Source: Saprospiraceae bacterium (lineage in GTDB: Bacteria; Bacteroidota; Bacteroidia; Chitinophagales; Saprospiraceae). From it: 64,000 nt of DNA. Location: the NCBI GenBank assembly GCA_016709995.1, contig JADJLQ010000002.1:620001-684000 (forward strand), in the 5' to 3' direction. The position numbers and the translations under genes were made by a program. Below the pieces are notes generated by a model. It did no database searches. It was not told where the DNA came from and was given only the letters and a program-made list of their open reading frames with translations. Below are positions 45,560 to 54,662 of the stretch, piece by piece. How positions within the stretch are numbered: position 1 is the first letter of the stretch; every line of letters starts with the position of its first letter.

Positions 45560-47776
45560 ATGTTAGACCATTCCTTATTTAAGAAATATATTGTTTTTTT
45601 AACGTTGATAGTGTTTGTCGGTACAGCGTTCAGCCAAGCGCCCATCCTCATCTCCATAGAAACCAAAGACAATGCCCTCATCCTGGCCACTGACCAATCT
45701 AACCGGCTACTCACCACTTATTTTGGAAAACGACTCCACCAGCCAGGCGACTATAGCCTTATTGTCTCTCAGACTCGAATGAATGATGGCAATGCCGGTG
45801 TATATAATAATGCATATAGTTCGAGTGGTTCCACCAATCTGGTAGAACCTGCCCTCCAGGTCACCCACGCTGATGACAATACCTCACTGGAGCTTAAATA
45901 TCTATCACATGCCACTCAGAAGATCGATGACAATGTCAGCCTAACAACCATCAAACTAAAAGATGAAGTCTATCCCGTAGAAGTCACTTTAAACTACAAA
46001 ACCTATGCCCTGGAAAATGTCATTGAACAGTGGACTACCATCAAAAATAATGGTACCTCAGGCATTGAACTCGAAAAATACGCCTCTGCCAACTTGTATT
46101 TGATCGCCAACGATTATTATCTCACCAGCTATCATGGGACCTGGGCACAGGAGATGAGGCCTGAACAGGAAAAACTCACCCATGGTATCAAGACAATAGA
46201 CTCTAAGCTAGGCACACGTGCTGATTTGTATGCAGCTCCTACTTTTCAGCTTTCATTTGATAGGCCTGCTACTGAAGAAGAAGGCAGTGTCTTGCTTGGC
46301 CAACTGGCTTGGTCAGGCAATTTCAAACTTGACTTTGAAGTCGATTCTTACCACCATCTCAGACTACTGGCAGGGATCAATCCACATGCTTCCGAATATC
46401 CCCTGGCAGCAAAAGAAGAATTTAAAACCCCCTCGTTTATCTATACTTATTCTGACAAAGGCAAGGGACCAGCCAGCATCAACCTGCATCGTTGGGCCAG
46501 GAGATACCGGCTTATGGACGGAGCAGGACCTCGTATGACCCTGCTCAATAATTGGGAGGCGACTTATTTTGATTTTGATGAAAACAAATTGGTCGGACTA
46601 TTTAAAGGTGCAAAAAAACTAGGTGTGGATATGTTTCTACTGGATGACGGGTGGTTTGCAAATAAATACCCACGTAATGGAGATAATGCAGGCCTCGGAG
46701 ACTGGCAGGAAAATGTAAAAAAACTACCTCATGGCATCGGCTATCTTGTCAAAGAAGCGACAGCCGCCGGTGTAAAATTTGGCATCTGGGTCGAGCCGGA
46801 GATGGTCAATCCTAATAGTGAGCTGTACGAAAAACATCCTGATTGGGTCATCAAAGAAGCCAGGCGTCCCGAACAGTATTTCAGAAACCAACTGGTCCTC
46901 GACCTGACCAATCCCGCTGTTCAAAATTTTGTTTTCGGAGTATTGGATACCTTATTTACCAAAAATCCCGGTATCGCTTTTATCAAATGGGATTGCAATG
47001 CCGTCATCTATAATGCTCATTCTCAATATCTCGAAAGGACCCATCAAAAACAATCCAAACTATATGTAGACTATGTCAAAGGACTCTACAAGGTATTGGA
47101 TCGTATCAGGGCGAAATATCCCAAAGTAAACATGATGTTATGTTCTGGCGGCGGAGGTCGGGTAGATTATGAAGCTTTAAAATACTTCACAGAGTTTTGG
47201 CTCAGTGACAATACGGATCCTATAGAGCGCGTCTATATCCAGTGGGAAAACTCTTATTATTATCCTGCGATCGCCCATTGTAATCATGTCACCGACTGGA
47301 GTAATGCCGGTATGAAATATCGATGTGATGTAGCTATGATGGGTAAGTTGGGATTTGACATCGTAGTGGACAAGTTGAGTGAAAATGATTTAAAATCTGC
47401 TCAGCAGGCCATCTCAGATTATAACAATATCAAAGCCATTGTCAATTATGGTGATCTCTATCGTATGGTCAATCCATTTGAAGCAGATTATGCCTCTTTG
47501 ATGTTTGTAGATGATACAAAGTCCAGGGCTGTCATGTTTAATTATCTCACGACCAATAGATATGATTATAATTATACGGTCGAGCCTATAAAACTAAAAG
47601 GACTAGATGCTAATAAAAGATACCGTATCAAAGAGCTCAATCTCTATCCAGGGACCAGGTCTATGATAGAGGAGTCGGTGACCTATTCCGGCGATTTTTT
47701 GATGTCCATAGGGTTTAATCCCAATATATCACTTAGGAGGAAAAGTGTAGTATTAGAGATCAATGAAGTGAAATAA
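45560..47776 (+). CDS. alpha-galactosidase, GH36
   Basis: Secreted GH36 enzyme of 738 residues with a signal peptide (IVFLTLIVFVGTAFSQ, cleaved near residue 26). After an N-terminal beta domain comes the (beta/alpha)8 barrel: FLLDDGWFANKYPRNGD (~353-369), GIWVEPEMVNP (~407), FIKWDCNAVIY with the nucleophile Asp (~475), and TEFWLSDNTDPI with the acid/base Asp (~537). The late C-terminal beta domain is present. It releases alpha-D-galactose from oligosaccharides or glycans. It reads into a small hypothetical gene, with 7 bases between them. Bacterial GH36 also includes alpha-N-acetylgalactosaminidases; the substrate is not proven. Confidence 0.93.
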   Translation: MLDHSLFKKYIVFLTLIVFVGTAFSQAPILISIETKDNALILATDQSNRLLTTYFGKRLHQPGDYSLIVSQTRMNDGNAGVYNNAYSSSGSTNLVEPALQVTHADDNTSLELKYLSHATQKIDDNVSLTTIKLKDEVYPVEVTLNYKTYALENVIEQWTTIKNNGTSGIELEKYASANLYLIANDYYLTSYHGTWAQEMRPEQEKLTHGIKTIDSKLGTRADLYAAPTFQLSFDRPATEEEGSVLLGQLAWSGNFKLDFEVDSYHHLRLLAGINPHASEYPLAAKEEFKTPSFIYTYSDKGKGPASINLHRWARRYRLMDGAGPRMTLLNNWEATYFDFDENKLVGLFKGAKKLGVDMFLLDDGWFANKYPRNGDNAGLGDWQENVKKLPHGIGYLVKEATAAGVKFGIWVEPEMVNPNSELYEKHPDWVIKEARRPEQYFRNQLVLDLTNPAVQNFVFGVLDTLFTKNPGIAFIKWDCNAVIYNAHSQYLERTHQKQSKLYVDYVKGLYKVLDRIRAKYPKVNMMLCSGGGGRVDYEALKYFTEFWLSDNTDPIERVYIQWENSYYYPAIAHCNHVTDWSNAGMKYRCDVAMMGKLGFDIVVDKLSENDLKSAQQAISDYNNIKAIVNYGDLYRMVNPFEADYASLMFVDDTKSRAVMFNYLTTNRYDYNYTVEPIKLKGLDANKRYRIKELNLYPGTRSMIEESVTYSGDFLMSIGFNPNISLRRKSVVLEINEVK

Positions 47777-47783
47777 ATCGATC

Positions 47784-48107
47784 ATGGCAAATAAAAAAAA
47801 AGCTTACCATCTTTCCCATCGATGCGCTCTAGTGGTCAAACTAAAAAAACCTTTTTTTGATTGGGCAGATATCGAAATGAATCAACTGTCAGAAGATATG
47901 ATGGAGCCTGATGTTTACCTCATTCCTGATTTTGAAGAACATAAAGATGTAAAGGGCTGGATAAGGAGAAATTATGATGCTGTTTTTAGAAATATACTTT
48001 TCGGAGTTTATACTAACGAAGCTATGTGGCCTCAGAACCGAACCTATGACCTGTTTTGTAAATGGGTAGATTTTTCAAGCCATTTGATGGTGTGGGAACT
48101 GGAATGA
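47784..48107 (+). CDS. conserved hypothetical protein
   Basis: A protein of 107 residues that I cannot assign to a named family. It has no signal peptide or membrane segment. It is rich in aromatic and acidic residues (WADIEMNQLSED, DVKGWIRRNYDAVFRNILFG, WPQNRTYDLFCKWVDF), which suggests a compact soluble fold. The short N-terminal run of Lys follows an ATG 8 bases after the alpha-galactosidase stop, so it is probably cotranscribed with it; no functional link is apparent. Confidence 0.6.
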   Translation: MANKKKAYHLSHRCALVVKLKKPFFDWADIEMNQLSEDMMEPDVYLIPDFEEHKDVKGWIRRNYDAVFRNILFGVYTNEAMWPQNRTYDLFCKWVDFSSHLMVWELE

Positions 48108-48264
48108 TTTTAGAGTTGCAAAGCAATTTCATTATGTGCCCCTTTTACAGCATTCCATATTAAGTCCTAAGGAAGCCTAACAATCCCGAAGTTTTGGGAC
48201 TATTTGCCCAGGGGTTTAAAATCAGCGATGAATCCGGATAAATTGATCAAGTATGAATTCAAAC

Positions 48265-49251
48265 TTACGTTAACACAGACGGATTGACACAATGTGGTAT
48301 CGTCCCACTTTTCAGATAAGAGATGATGTTTTCAGCAGCCAATCTCGACATCCCATCCCGGGCCTCCATGGTCGCAGATCCTATATGAGGCAATACACAC
48401 ACGTTCTCCATCAACAATAAGGGATTGTTCTTATCCATGGGCTCGGGATTGGTCACATCGAGTCCGGCTCCCCAGATAGTACCAAAAGTCAGTGCTTCGA
48501 TCAGATCGGTCTCATTGTGCACCCCTCCTCGGGCTGTATTGATAAAAATGGAAGTTGGTTTCATTTTGCTAAAAGTTCCTTTGTCAAATTTGCCTCGGGT
48601 TTCGTCACTCAATACACTGTGCACGGACAATACATCACTCTGAGCCAATAATTCATCGAATGTTACGAGGTGAGCGCCTAATGCTTTTTCTGCTTGTTCA
48701 TTGCGACTGCGATTACAGTAGATGATCTTCATATCAAATGCGCCTTTGCATCGTTGGGCCATGACCATACCTATCGCTCCAAGCCCAAATATCCCCAGGG
48801 TCTTGCCTTGCAGTTCCTGGCCGAGATGCGCAGTGGGCTGAAAAGCTCCCCAGCCACCATCAATGATTTTTTTATAATTGAAAAAAAACTTTCTGGAAAC
48901 AGCGATCATCAGGCCAAAGGCTATATCTGCCGTAGCATCACTGAGCACCTCGGGAGTATTGCCTACAGGTATACCCAGGCGGGTGGCCTCGGGTATATTA
49001 ATATTGTCATAGCCTACTGCAAACTGTGAGATCATTTTGAGATGCTTACATTCATTCAAAAAATGAGGATCGATTTTGTTTTCACCCAGGCTTAATAAGA
49101 CATCGGCATTTTTGCAGGCTGCTATCAGTTCATCCTGTGGGATTGGATAGTCGGCTTTCCAAATCGTAAGATCATATCCTTCTGCTTTGAGGAGATTGAT
49201 ACCATACTCCGGTATTCTTCGACTGATAAATATTTTAGTGTTTTCTGACAT
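48265..49251 (-). CDS. D-2-hydroxyacid dehydrogenase (glyoxylate/hydroxypyruvate reductase type)
   Basis: Protein of 328 residues. The NAD(P)-binding motif GLGAIGMVMAQR lies at ~154, and the substrate Arg is in INTARGGVHNE (~235), with the Glu in LDVTNPEPMD and the catalytic His in LPHIGSATMEARD (~287). The catalytic Arg-Glu-His triad is therefore complete. Such enzymes reduce glyoxylate, hydroxypyruvate or related 2-keto acids to D-hydroxy acids. Substrate cannot be chosen from sequence alone; the D-glycerate dehydrogenase subgroup is the closest in my judgement. A -7 variant TATCTTCG lies at 49271-49278, giving a very short leader. It is divergent from argD. Confidence 0.88.
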   Translation of the reverse strand: MSENTKIFISRRIPEYGINLLKAEGYDLTIWKADYPIPQDELIAACKNADVLLSLGENKIDPHFLNECKHLKMISQFAVGYDNINIPEATRLGIPVGNTPEVLSDATADIAFGLMIAVSRKFFFNYKKIIDGGWGAFQPTAHLGQELQGKTLGIFGLGAIGMVMAQRCKGAFDMKIIYCNRSRNEQAEKALGAHLVTFDELLAQSDVLSVHSVLSDETRGKFDKGTFSKMKPTSIFINTARGGVHNETDLIEALTFGTIWGAGLDVTNPEPMDKNNPLLLMENVCVLPHIGSATMEARDGMSRLAAENIISYLKSGTIPHCVNPSVLT

Positions 49252-49408
49252 CGTATTATTGCTTAAAGCCCGAAGATACTAACTCATGGATAATTCCTTT
49301 ATGCCGGAAAGGTGTGTACTGAAACATATGACGGAACTGCTAGAGTCTCTGCGTAATAAATTCCATAGTATCAGTACGGTCTCTCTTAAAAATACCTAAT
49401 TTCGTCCC

Positions 49409-50587
49409 ATGAATTTATTCGATGTATATCCTCTCTACGAGATCGAGCCGGTGAGAGGTCGTGGTTCTTATGTATATGACCTTAAAGGCATAGAATACCT
49501 GGATTTTTATGGTGGCCATGCGGTGATTTCGGTGGGCCACTCTCATCCGCATTATGTACAACGGTTGACCAAACAACTTCAAAAACTTGGATTTTATAGC
49601 AACAGTATCATCAACTCACTTCAAAAAGAACTTGCGACCAAGCTCGGTAAGATGAGTGGATGCGATCAGTATCAATTGTTTTTGGTCAACAGTGGTGCTG
49701 AAGCCAATGAAAATGCCATTAAACTCGCTTCGTTTCAAAATGGACGCAAAAAGGTACTCTCCTTTAAAAAAAGTTTCCACGGACGCACCTCCGCTGCTTG
49801 CAATGTGACCGATGACCCTAAGATCAAGTCGGAAATCAACAAAACATTTGAAGTCACTTTTTGTGAGCTCAATGATATCGAATCCAGTGTGGCAGCCATC
49901 ATGACCGAAGAATATACTTGTGTGATCGTGGAAGGCATCCAGGGCATTGGAGGTATCCACCTTCCTTCCGGTGAGTTTTTGACAGCATTGCAGCAAGCCT
50001 GTAAAAAAACAAAGACTTTGCTCATACTGGACGAAATACAAAGTGGCTATGGTCGCAGTGGAAAGTTTTTTGCTTTTCAACACCACGAGGGTATCGAACC
50101 TGATATGATCACAATGGCCAAAGGCATGGGCAATGGATTTCCAATAGGGGGCGTACTCATCCATCCGGATATAAAACCTAAATATGGCTTATTGGGCACT
50201 ACTTTTGGTGGCAATCACCTGGCATGTGTTGCAGCTTTGGCTGTTTTGGAGATCTTCGAAGACGATGATCTTATAGCGCATGCCGCCCAGGTCGGAGAAT
50301 ATCTGATGGCAGAGATGACCCATATCCCTGAGGTAAGAGAAGTCAGAGGCAAAGGCCTGCTAGTAGGCGTACAGTTTGAAAATGCCATCGCCGAACTCAG
50401 AAAACAACTAGTATTTAAAGAACGGGTCTTCACAGGTTCTTCAAGTGATGCCAATGTACTCAGATTATTGCCGGCTTTAAATATACAGATAGACCAGGTA
50501 GACCAGTTGACAGAAAAAATAAGATCAGTGCTGAGATCGATTTCGGATAAAACTCCCGGCTTCCGGCCGGTGAGCAAGGCTCGATAA
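49409..50587 (+). CDS. argD: acyl-ornithine aminotransferase (ArgD-type, class III)
   Basis: PLP aminotransferase of 392 residues. The Schiff-base Lys is in ITMAKGMGNGFPIGG (~232-246), the Asp that binds the pyridine N is in LILDEIQSGYGRSGKFF (~204), and GAEANENAIKLA (~95) binds phosphate. Class III members of this size include ArgD. The next gene, after 50 bases, is an acylornithine carbamoyltransferase, which makes N-acylornithine aminotransferase the likely role. It forms a second arginine block with argF' (49.4-51.6 kb), 45 kb from argBEH. A weak -7 match TAATTTCG lies just upstream. Confidence 0.88.
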   Translation: MNLFDVYPLYEIEPVRGRGSYVYDLKGIEYLDFYGGHAVISVGHSHPHYVQRLTKQLQKLGFYSNSIINSLQKELATKLGKMSGCDQYQLFLVNSGAEANENAIKLASFQNGRKKVLSFKKSFHGRTSAACNVTDDPKIKSEINKTFEVTFCELNDIESSVAAIMTEEYTCVIVEGIQGIGGIHLPSGEFLTALQQACKKTKTLLILDEIQSGYGRSGKFFAFQHHEGIEPDMITMAKGMGNGFPIGGVLIHPDIKPKYGLLGTTFGGNHLACVAALAVLEIFEDDDLIAHAAQVGEYLMAEMTHIPEVREVRGKGLLVGVQFENAIAELRKQLVFKERVFTGSSSDANVLRLLPALNIQIDQVDQLTEKIRSVLRSISDKTPGFRPVSKAR

Positions 50588-50637
50588 GCCCTGTATCCTT
50601 TCCCATTTTTTGTACATCTATCCTCTAATACATTATA

Positions 50638-51588
50638 ATGAAGCGATTTATTTCTATACATGATGTCCCAGACAAGGAGGCTTTATTACAGGCTGCCCTG
50701 GGTCATAGTGCGGATCCATTCCGATACGAATCTTTAGGCAGACATAAAACGCTGGGTATGGTTTTTTTTAATCCCAGCCTGCGTACGCGCATGAGTACCC
50801 AACAAGCTGCCTATAGACTGGGCATGCAAGTCATCACGATGAATGCCGACCAGGGTTGGAAAATAGAATTTGAAGATGGAGCCATCATGAATGCAGATAA
50901 AGCGGAGCATGTACGTGAAGCTGCTGCCGTGATGAGCCAGATGGTGGATATTATAGCCATTCGATCCTTCCCCGGGCTGGCAGACAGAGACCGGGATTAC
51001 AGTGAGGAGGTTATGTACCAGTTTTCAAAGTACGCGACTGTACCGATCATGAACCTGGAATCTTCGACCTTACACCCCTGCCAGTCCCTAGCCGATATGA
51101 TTACCCTGGAACAATACCGCAAAAAGGAAAGAAAGAAAACCAAAGTGGTATTGACCTGGGCACCTCATATACGTGCCCTGCCACAAGCTGTAGCCAATAG
51201 CTTTGCACAGTGGGCACGGGGTTACGAATACGACCTGGTGATCACCCATCCTCAAGGCTATGAATTGGATACTCAATTTACCGCAGGAGCCAAAATCATG
51301 TATGATCAGGATGAAGCCCTGTCAGGAGCAGATTTTGTATACGCCAAAAACTGGAGCGCCTACCATGATTATGGCAAGATATTGACTCAGGACCCTTCCT
51401 GGATGATCACGGATCAAAAGATGGCTTTGACCGATCAGGGTTATTTTATGCATTGTCTACCCACCCGCCGCAACCTGGAGATAGCGGATGAGGTATTGGA
51501 TAGTAATTATTCCCTAGTTATCAAACAAGCTAAAAATCGCATCCACGCAGCACAAGCGGTACTTCAAAACCTGTTGCCAAATCAATAG
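50638..51588 (+). CDS. argF': N-succinylornithine (or N-acetylornithine) carbamoyltransferase ArgF'
   Basis: Carbamoyltransferase of 316 residues with the carbamoyl-phosphate motif SLRTRMST (~47-54), HPCQ near 149 and HCLPTRR near 275. It has the features of the acetyl/succinyl-ornithine group, not of normal ArgF. The residue that sets acyl choice (Glu92 in Xanthomonas acetylornithine, Pro90 in Bacteroides succinylornithine transcarbamylase) is Ala89 here, in DKAEH. Published swaps of that Glu to Ala, Ser, Pro or Val changed the Xanthomonas enzyme to succinylornithine, so a succinyl pathway is likely (inference). It follows argD by 50 bases. Confidence 0.9.
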   Translation: MKRFISIHDVPDKEALLQAALGHSADPFRYESLGRHKTLGMVFFNPSLRTRMSTQQAAYRLGMQVITMNADQGWKIEFEDGAIMNADKAEHVREAAAVMSQMVDIIAIRSFPGLADRDRDYSEEVMYQFSKYATVPIMNLESSTLHPCQSLADMITLEQYRKKERKKTKVVLTWAPHIRALPQAVANSFAQWARGYEYDLVITHPQGYELDTQFTAGAKIMYDQDEALSGADFVYAKNWSAYHDYGKILTQDPSWMITDQKMALTDQGYFMHCLPTRRNLEIADEVLDSNYSLVIKQAKNRIHAAQAVLQNLLPNQ

Positions 51589-51614
51589 GAGTGGTCGAAC
51601 TCTGAACGATCAAA

Positions 51615-52760
51615 CTAGGAGCTGAGGATTTTTAATTCCACCCTCTGATTTTTGGCCCTGCCTTCCCGCGTAGCGTTAGTGTCTACCGGTTTGCGTCTAC
51701 CATAGCCTACATAGGTCATACGCTCTTTTGGGATGCCTTTTACTGTCAGATATTCCGCAACAGCTTTAGCTCTGAGCAAAGAAAGACTATCACAAAAATC
51801 ATCTTTAGGAAGACCATTGGTATGTCCCCCGATTTCAACTACCAGGGTCTGATTGAGCATCAGATAATCGAATATATCATCCAGCGCTTTCAAACTGTTG
51901 GGTGGTATACTATCGCTATTGGCTGTAAAATATAAATTATTTATTTTGATGATTTCCCCCACTTTGGGTTTGGGAACAAAATGTGCTGATGACTGGTTGG
52001 CTGGAGGAGTAACTGCAGGAGCTGGCAGAACAGGAGGTTTCGGTTTGGCTACTGCAGCGGTAGTTTTAGGCGGCTCGACAGGGGCATTGCAAGGCACCGG
52101 TACAAAGGCGGAGGCATTGTCCAGAAGTATATTCCCGTTATATGGAAAAAGGACGGGAGTTTTAAAAAAAGCCTCCAACATGATGTATTTATAGTTAGTC
52201 TTGGGTTTGATCCTAAAACTGTATTGTTTCCACTCAAAATGGTCCACCGGATCACTTTCTGCCAATAATTCTGATCGGCCACAGGATATATTGCCTCCCC
52301 AAATCCTGAGCACCGCTGGAATGTCAAAATTGTAAACTGTGTCATTCAAGCGCATTGGGATGGGCAGGTCCCGGTTATTGGTTCCACTGCGGTATTGCTC
52401 GGAACTAGAGAGATAGATGCTAAAATTGTAACATTGACCCCCTACGAGTGGGGATTCTAACATCTGGCTCACTCGCTCCCAGGTATCGTTATGCCTCACT
52501 ACCAGTCCCATATAGGTTCTGCCATTAAAAGCAGGTTTACTCACTTGCCAGAAATTGCTGGGATGTACATCAGGAGCAGATTCCCCGGTAAAGCCACAAT
52601 CAGTCCAGCCCATAGGGGGTGAGCTCTGTTTAGGCGTGTCTTCAAAAGAGGCATTGACCAGTCGTATCGAATCCACCGTCTTTGACTGACTATAAGCCTG
52701 TGCAATGAGTGATAAAAAGCAATAGGAATAAATACCGAAACGCGAAAGTATATTATTCAT
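51615..52760 (-). CDS. OmpA-family protein with N-terminal carbohydrate-module-like domain
   Basis: Protein of 381 residues. A signal peptide (~1-24, cleaved after AQAYS) is followed by a beta-rich domain (~30-225) that resembles galactose-binding jelly-roll domains (VNASFEDTPKQSSPPMGWTD). Then comes a Pro/Ala-rich linker (~226-260) and a C-terminal OmpA domain: LYFTANSDSIPPNSLKALDD, VEIGGHTNG, LRAKAVAEYLTVKGIP and GYGRRKPVD. The OmpA domain should bind peptidoglycan and keep the outer membrane attached. The N-terminal domain type is a family-level guess. Its -7 box is 9 bases before the ATG. Confidence 0.85.
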   Translation of the reverse strand: MNNILSRFGIYSYCFLSLIAQAYSQSKTVDSIRLVNASFEDTPKQSSPPMGWTDCGFTGESAPDVHPSNFWQVSKPAFNGRTYMGLVVRHNDTWERVSQMLESPLVGGQCYNFSIYLSSSEQYRSGTNNRDLPIPMRLNDTVYNFDIPAVLRIWGGNISCGRSELLAESDPVDHFEWKQYSFRIKPKTNYKYIMLEAFFKTPVLFPYNGNILLDNASAFVPVPCNAPVEPPKTTAAVAKPKPPVLPAPAVTPPANQSSAHFVPKPKVGEIIKINNLYFTANSDSIPPNSLKALDDIFDYLMLNQTLVVEIGGHTNGLPKDDFCDSLSLLRAKAVAEYLTVKGIPKERMTYVGYGRRKPVDTNATREGRAKNQRVELKILSS

Positions 52761-52768
52761 GTATGGTG

Positions 52769-52776
52769 CAAAAATA
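52769..52776 (-). promoter_or_regulatory. -7 box for the OmpA-family gene
   Basis: The minus strand reads TATTTTTG then CACCA, just before the ATG at 52760; a near-leaderless start is implied. Confidence 0.45.
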
Positions 52777-52926
52777 GGGGAATGTTTAACAATATAAAAC
52801 TCCTCACTTGGGTGAGCTATGAAATTGAGTAATTATTGTAGAAAAACATGAGCTTGACTGATAGAATCAGGGAATAATTTATATACGGTCCACCTCGTAC
52901 GACATTCCACATCTTTACTGGTAGAA

Positions 52927-54117
52927 TCACGAAAATGCGTTCAAGCCGGTTACATCCATGCCGGTAATCAATAGATGTATATCGTGAGTGCCCTCATAGG
53001 TGAGCACAGTCTCAAGATTCATCATATGACGCATGATAGGATATTCGTTGGTGATGCCCATGCCTCCGAAGATTTGCCTTGATTCGCGGGCTACAGTGAG
53101 GGCCATATGCACATTATTTCTTTTGGCCATAGATATTTGTGCAGGCGAGGCTTTGCCTTCGTTGGCGAGGACTCCCAGGCGCCAGGCCAACAATTGAGCT
53201 TTGGTGATCTCTGTAATCATCTCAGCGAGTTTTTTTTGAGTTAATTGGAATTGACCGATGGGTTTGTCGAACTGGATGCGCTCTTTGGAGTATCTCAGTG
53301 CTGCATCATAACAATCCAAAGCAGCTCCGATAGCACCCCAGGCGATGCCATACCTTGCCTTTGACAAGCAAGCCAGGGGCCCTTTAAGTCCTTTGATTTC
53401 GGGAAACACCTGTGACTTAGGCACTTTGACATCTTCAAACACCAATTCACCGGTGATAGAGGCTCTTAATGACCATTTGCCATGAATTTCCGGGGCAGAA
53501 AAGCCTTTGCTGTCTTTTTCCACGATCATGCCTCGGATGAGCCCTGATTCGTCTTTAGCCCAGACTACCGCAAGATCGGCAATTGGAGAGTTGGTAATCC
53601 ACATTTTGGATCCATTGAGGATATAGTGGTCTCCTTCCTCTTTTATCCTGGTGGTCATACCCCCGGGGTCCGATCCATGATCTGGCTCTGTCAGTCCAAA
53701 ACAACCGATCAACTCTCCGCTTCCCAATTTGGGGAGATATTTTTTCTTTTGTGCTTCACTGGCGTATTTATAGATTGGGTACATGACCAGAGATCCCTGT
53801 ACGGATGCCATCGAGCGTACCCCGCTATCACCGCGTTCGAGTTCCTGCATGATCACCCCATAGGCTATTTCGTCCATGCCCTGGCCTCCGTATTCGTTAG
53901 GCAGGCTGGGACCAAAAGCTCCGATTTCTGCAAGCCCTTTAAACAAATGGGTAGGGCATACAGCTCTTTCGGCGTAGTCCTCAATGATTGGACTTACCTC
54001 TCTTTTGACCCAATCACGAATGACCTGCCTGGCCAGTAGATGATCTTCACTAAGCAAATCATCTACCTGGTAATAATCATGGTGTTGATAACGGTCTTCT
54101 TTTGCACTCCTTTTCAT
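52927..54117 (-). CDS. gcdH: glutaryl-CoA dehydrogenase-type acyl-CoA dehydrogenase
   Basis: Acyl-CoA dehydrogenase of 396 residues, closest to glutaryl-CoA dehydrogenases: RSMASVQGSLVMYPIYKYA (~100-118, with the Arg used by GCDH for the glutaryl carboxylate), CFGLTEPDHGSDPGGM, MWITNSPIADLAVVWAK and the catalytic Glu in TYEGTHDIHLL (~375-385). It would oxidise and decarboxylate glutaryl-CoA to crotonyl-CoA, with electrons passed to ETF, in lysine or tryptophan breakdown. Monocistronic. An exact -7 box lies 29 bases before the ATG. Confidence 0.88.
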   Translation of the reverse strand: MKRSAKEDRYQHHDYYQVDDLLSEDHLLARQVIRDWVKREVSPIIEDYAERAVCPTHLFKGLAEIGAFGPSLPNEYGGQGMDEIAYGVIMQELERGDSGVRSMASVQGSLVMYPIYKYASEAQKKKYLPKLGSGELIGCFGLTEPDHGSDPGGMTTRIKEEGDHYILNGSKMWITNSPIADLAVVWAKDESGLIRGMIVEKDSKGFSAPEIHGKWSLRASITGELVFEDVKVPKSQVFPEIKGLKGPLACLSKARYGIAWGAIGAALDCYDAALRYSKERIQFDKPIGQFQLTQKKLAEMITEITKAQLLAWRLGVLANEGKASPAQISMAKRNNVHMALTVARESRQIFGGMGITNEYPIMRHMMNLETVLTYEGTHDIHLLITGMDVTGLNAFS

Positions 54118-54145
54118 TTGGTGGTCTTAAAAGATGAATGGATTA

Positions 54146-54153
54146 CAAAAGTA
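54146..54153 (-). promoter_or_regulatory. -7 box for the glutaryl-CoA dehydrogenase gene
   Basis: The minus strand reads TACTTTTG, 28 bases before the ATG at 54117. Confidence 0.45.
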
Positions 54154-54202
54154 AGCATTCGTATGGGAGACCCAACGTGAGAATATTATCTTTAGCCGTA
54201 GA

Positions 54203-54556
54203 ATGAATCAAAAGATAGGGATAGAGGGGATCAGGTTATTTGCCCATCATGGTTACTACGAAGTAGAGCGTTTGACCGGTAGAGAATTTGTCCTCGATGT
54301 ATATATAGTGTTTAACCCTTTTGAAGGCCCCATTCATGACGAATTGGTAGACACGGTCAATTACGAAGAGATCTTAAATATCTGCACCCTGGAGATGGCC
54401 CAGACCTCCAAATTATTAGAGCCGGTAGCGGCCAGGATCTGCCAACGAATAAAACTCCTATCCAATATGGTACTTACTGTCACTGTCCGGATCAGCAAAC
54501 AGTTTCCAGTGCTGCCAGTTCAGATCGATCGTTTTTTTGTTGAAATCACTTTGTGA
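54203..54556 (+). CDS. folB: dihydroneopterin aldolase FolB
   Basis: FolB-type aldolase of 117 residues: IGIEGIRLFAHHGYYEVERLTG at the N-terminus, including the catalytic-site Tyr and Glu of the family, and VNYEEILNICTLEM mid-protein. It converts 7,8-dihydroneopterin to 6-hydroxymethyl-dihydropterin in folate synthesis. Length fits the family. The start is an ATG. A weak -7 variant TATCTTTA sits just upstream. Confidence 0.9.
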   Translation: MNQKIGIEGIRLFAHHGYYEVERLTGREFVLDVYIVFNPFEGPIHDELVDTVNYEEILNICTLEMAQTSKLLEPVAARICQRIKLLSNMVLTVTVRISKQFPVLPVQIDRFFVEITL

Positions 54557-54662
54557 CGATTTGATCCAGCTTGCGTCCTTAAAGAGTAAAATCAGAGTAT
54601 TAATACTTTTATAACTAACTAAATCGCTTATTGTGGCGTTGAATAGTGTAAATTTAGACCAT

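Noticed and set aside
49616..50164. Open frame of 182 codons on the minus strand inside argD
   Set aside because: Shadow of a strongly supported gene; no domain or start signal.
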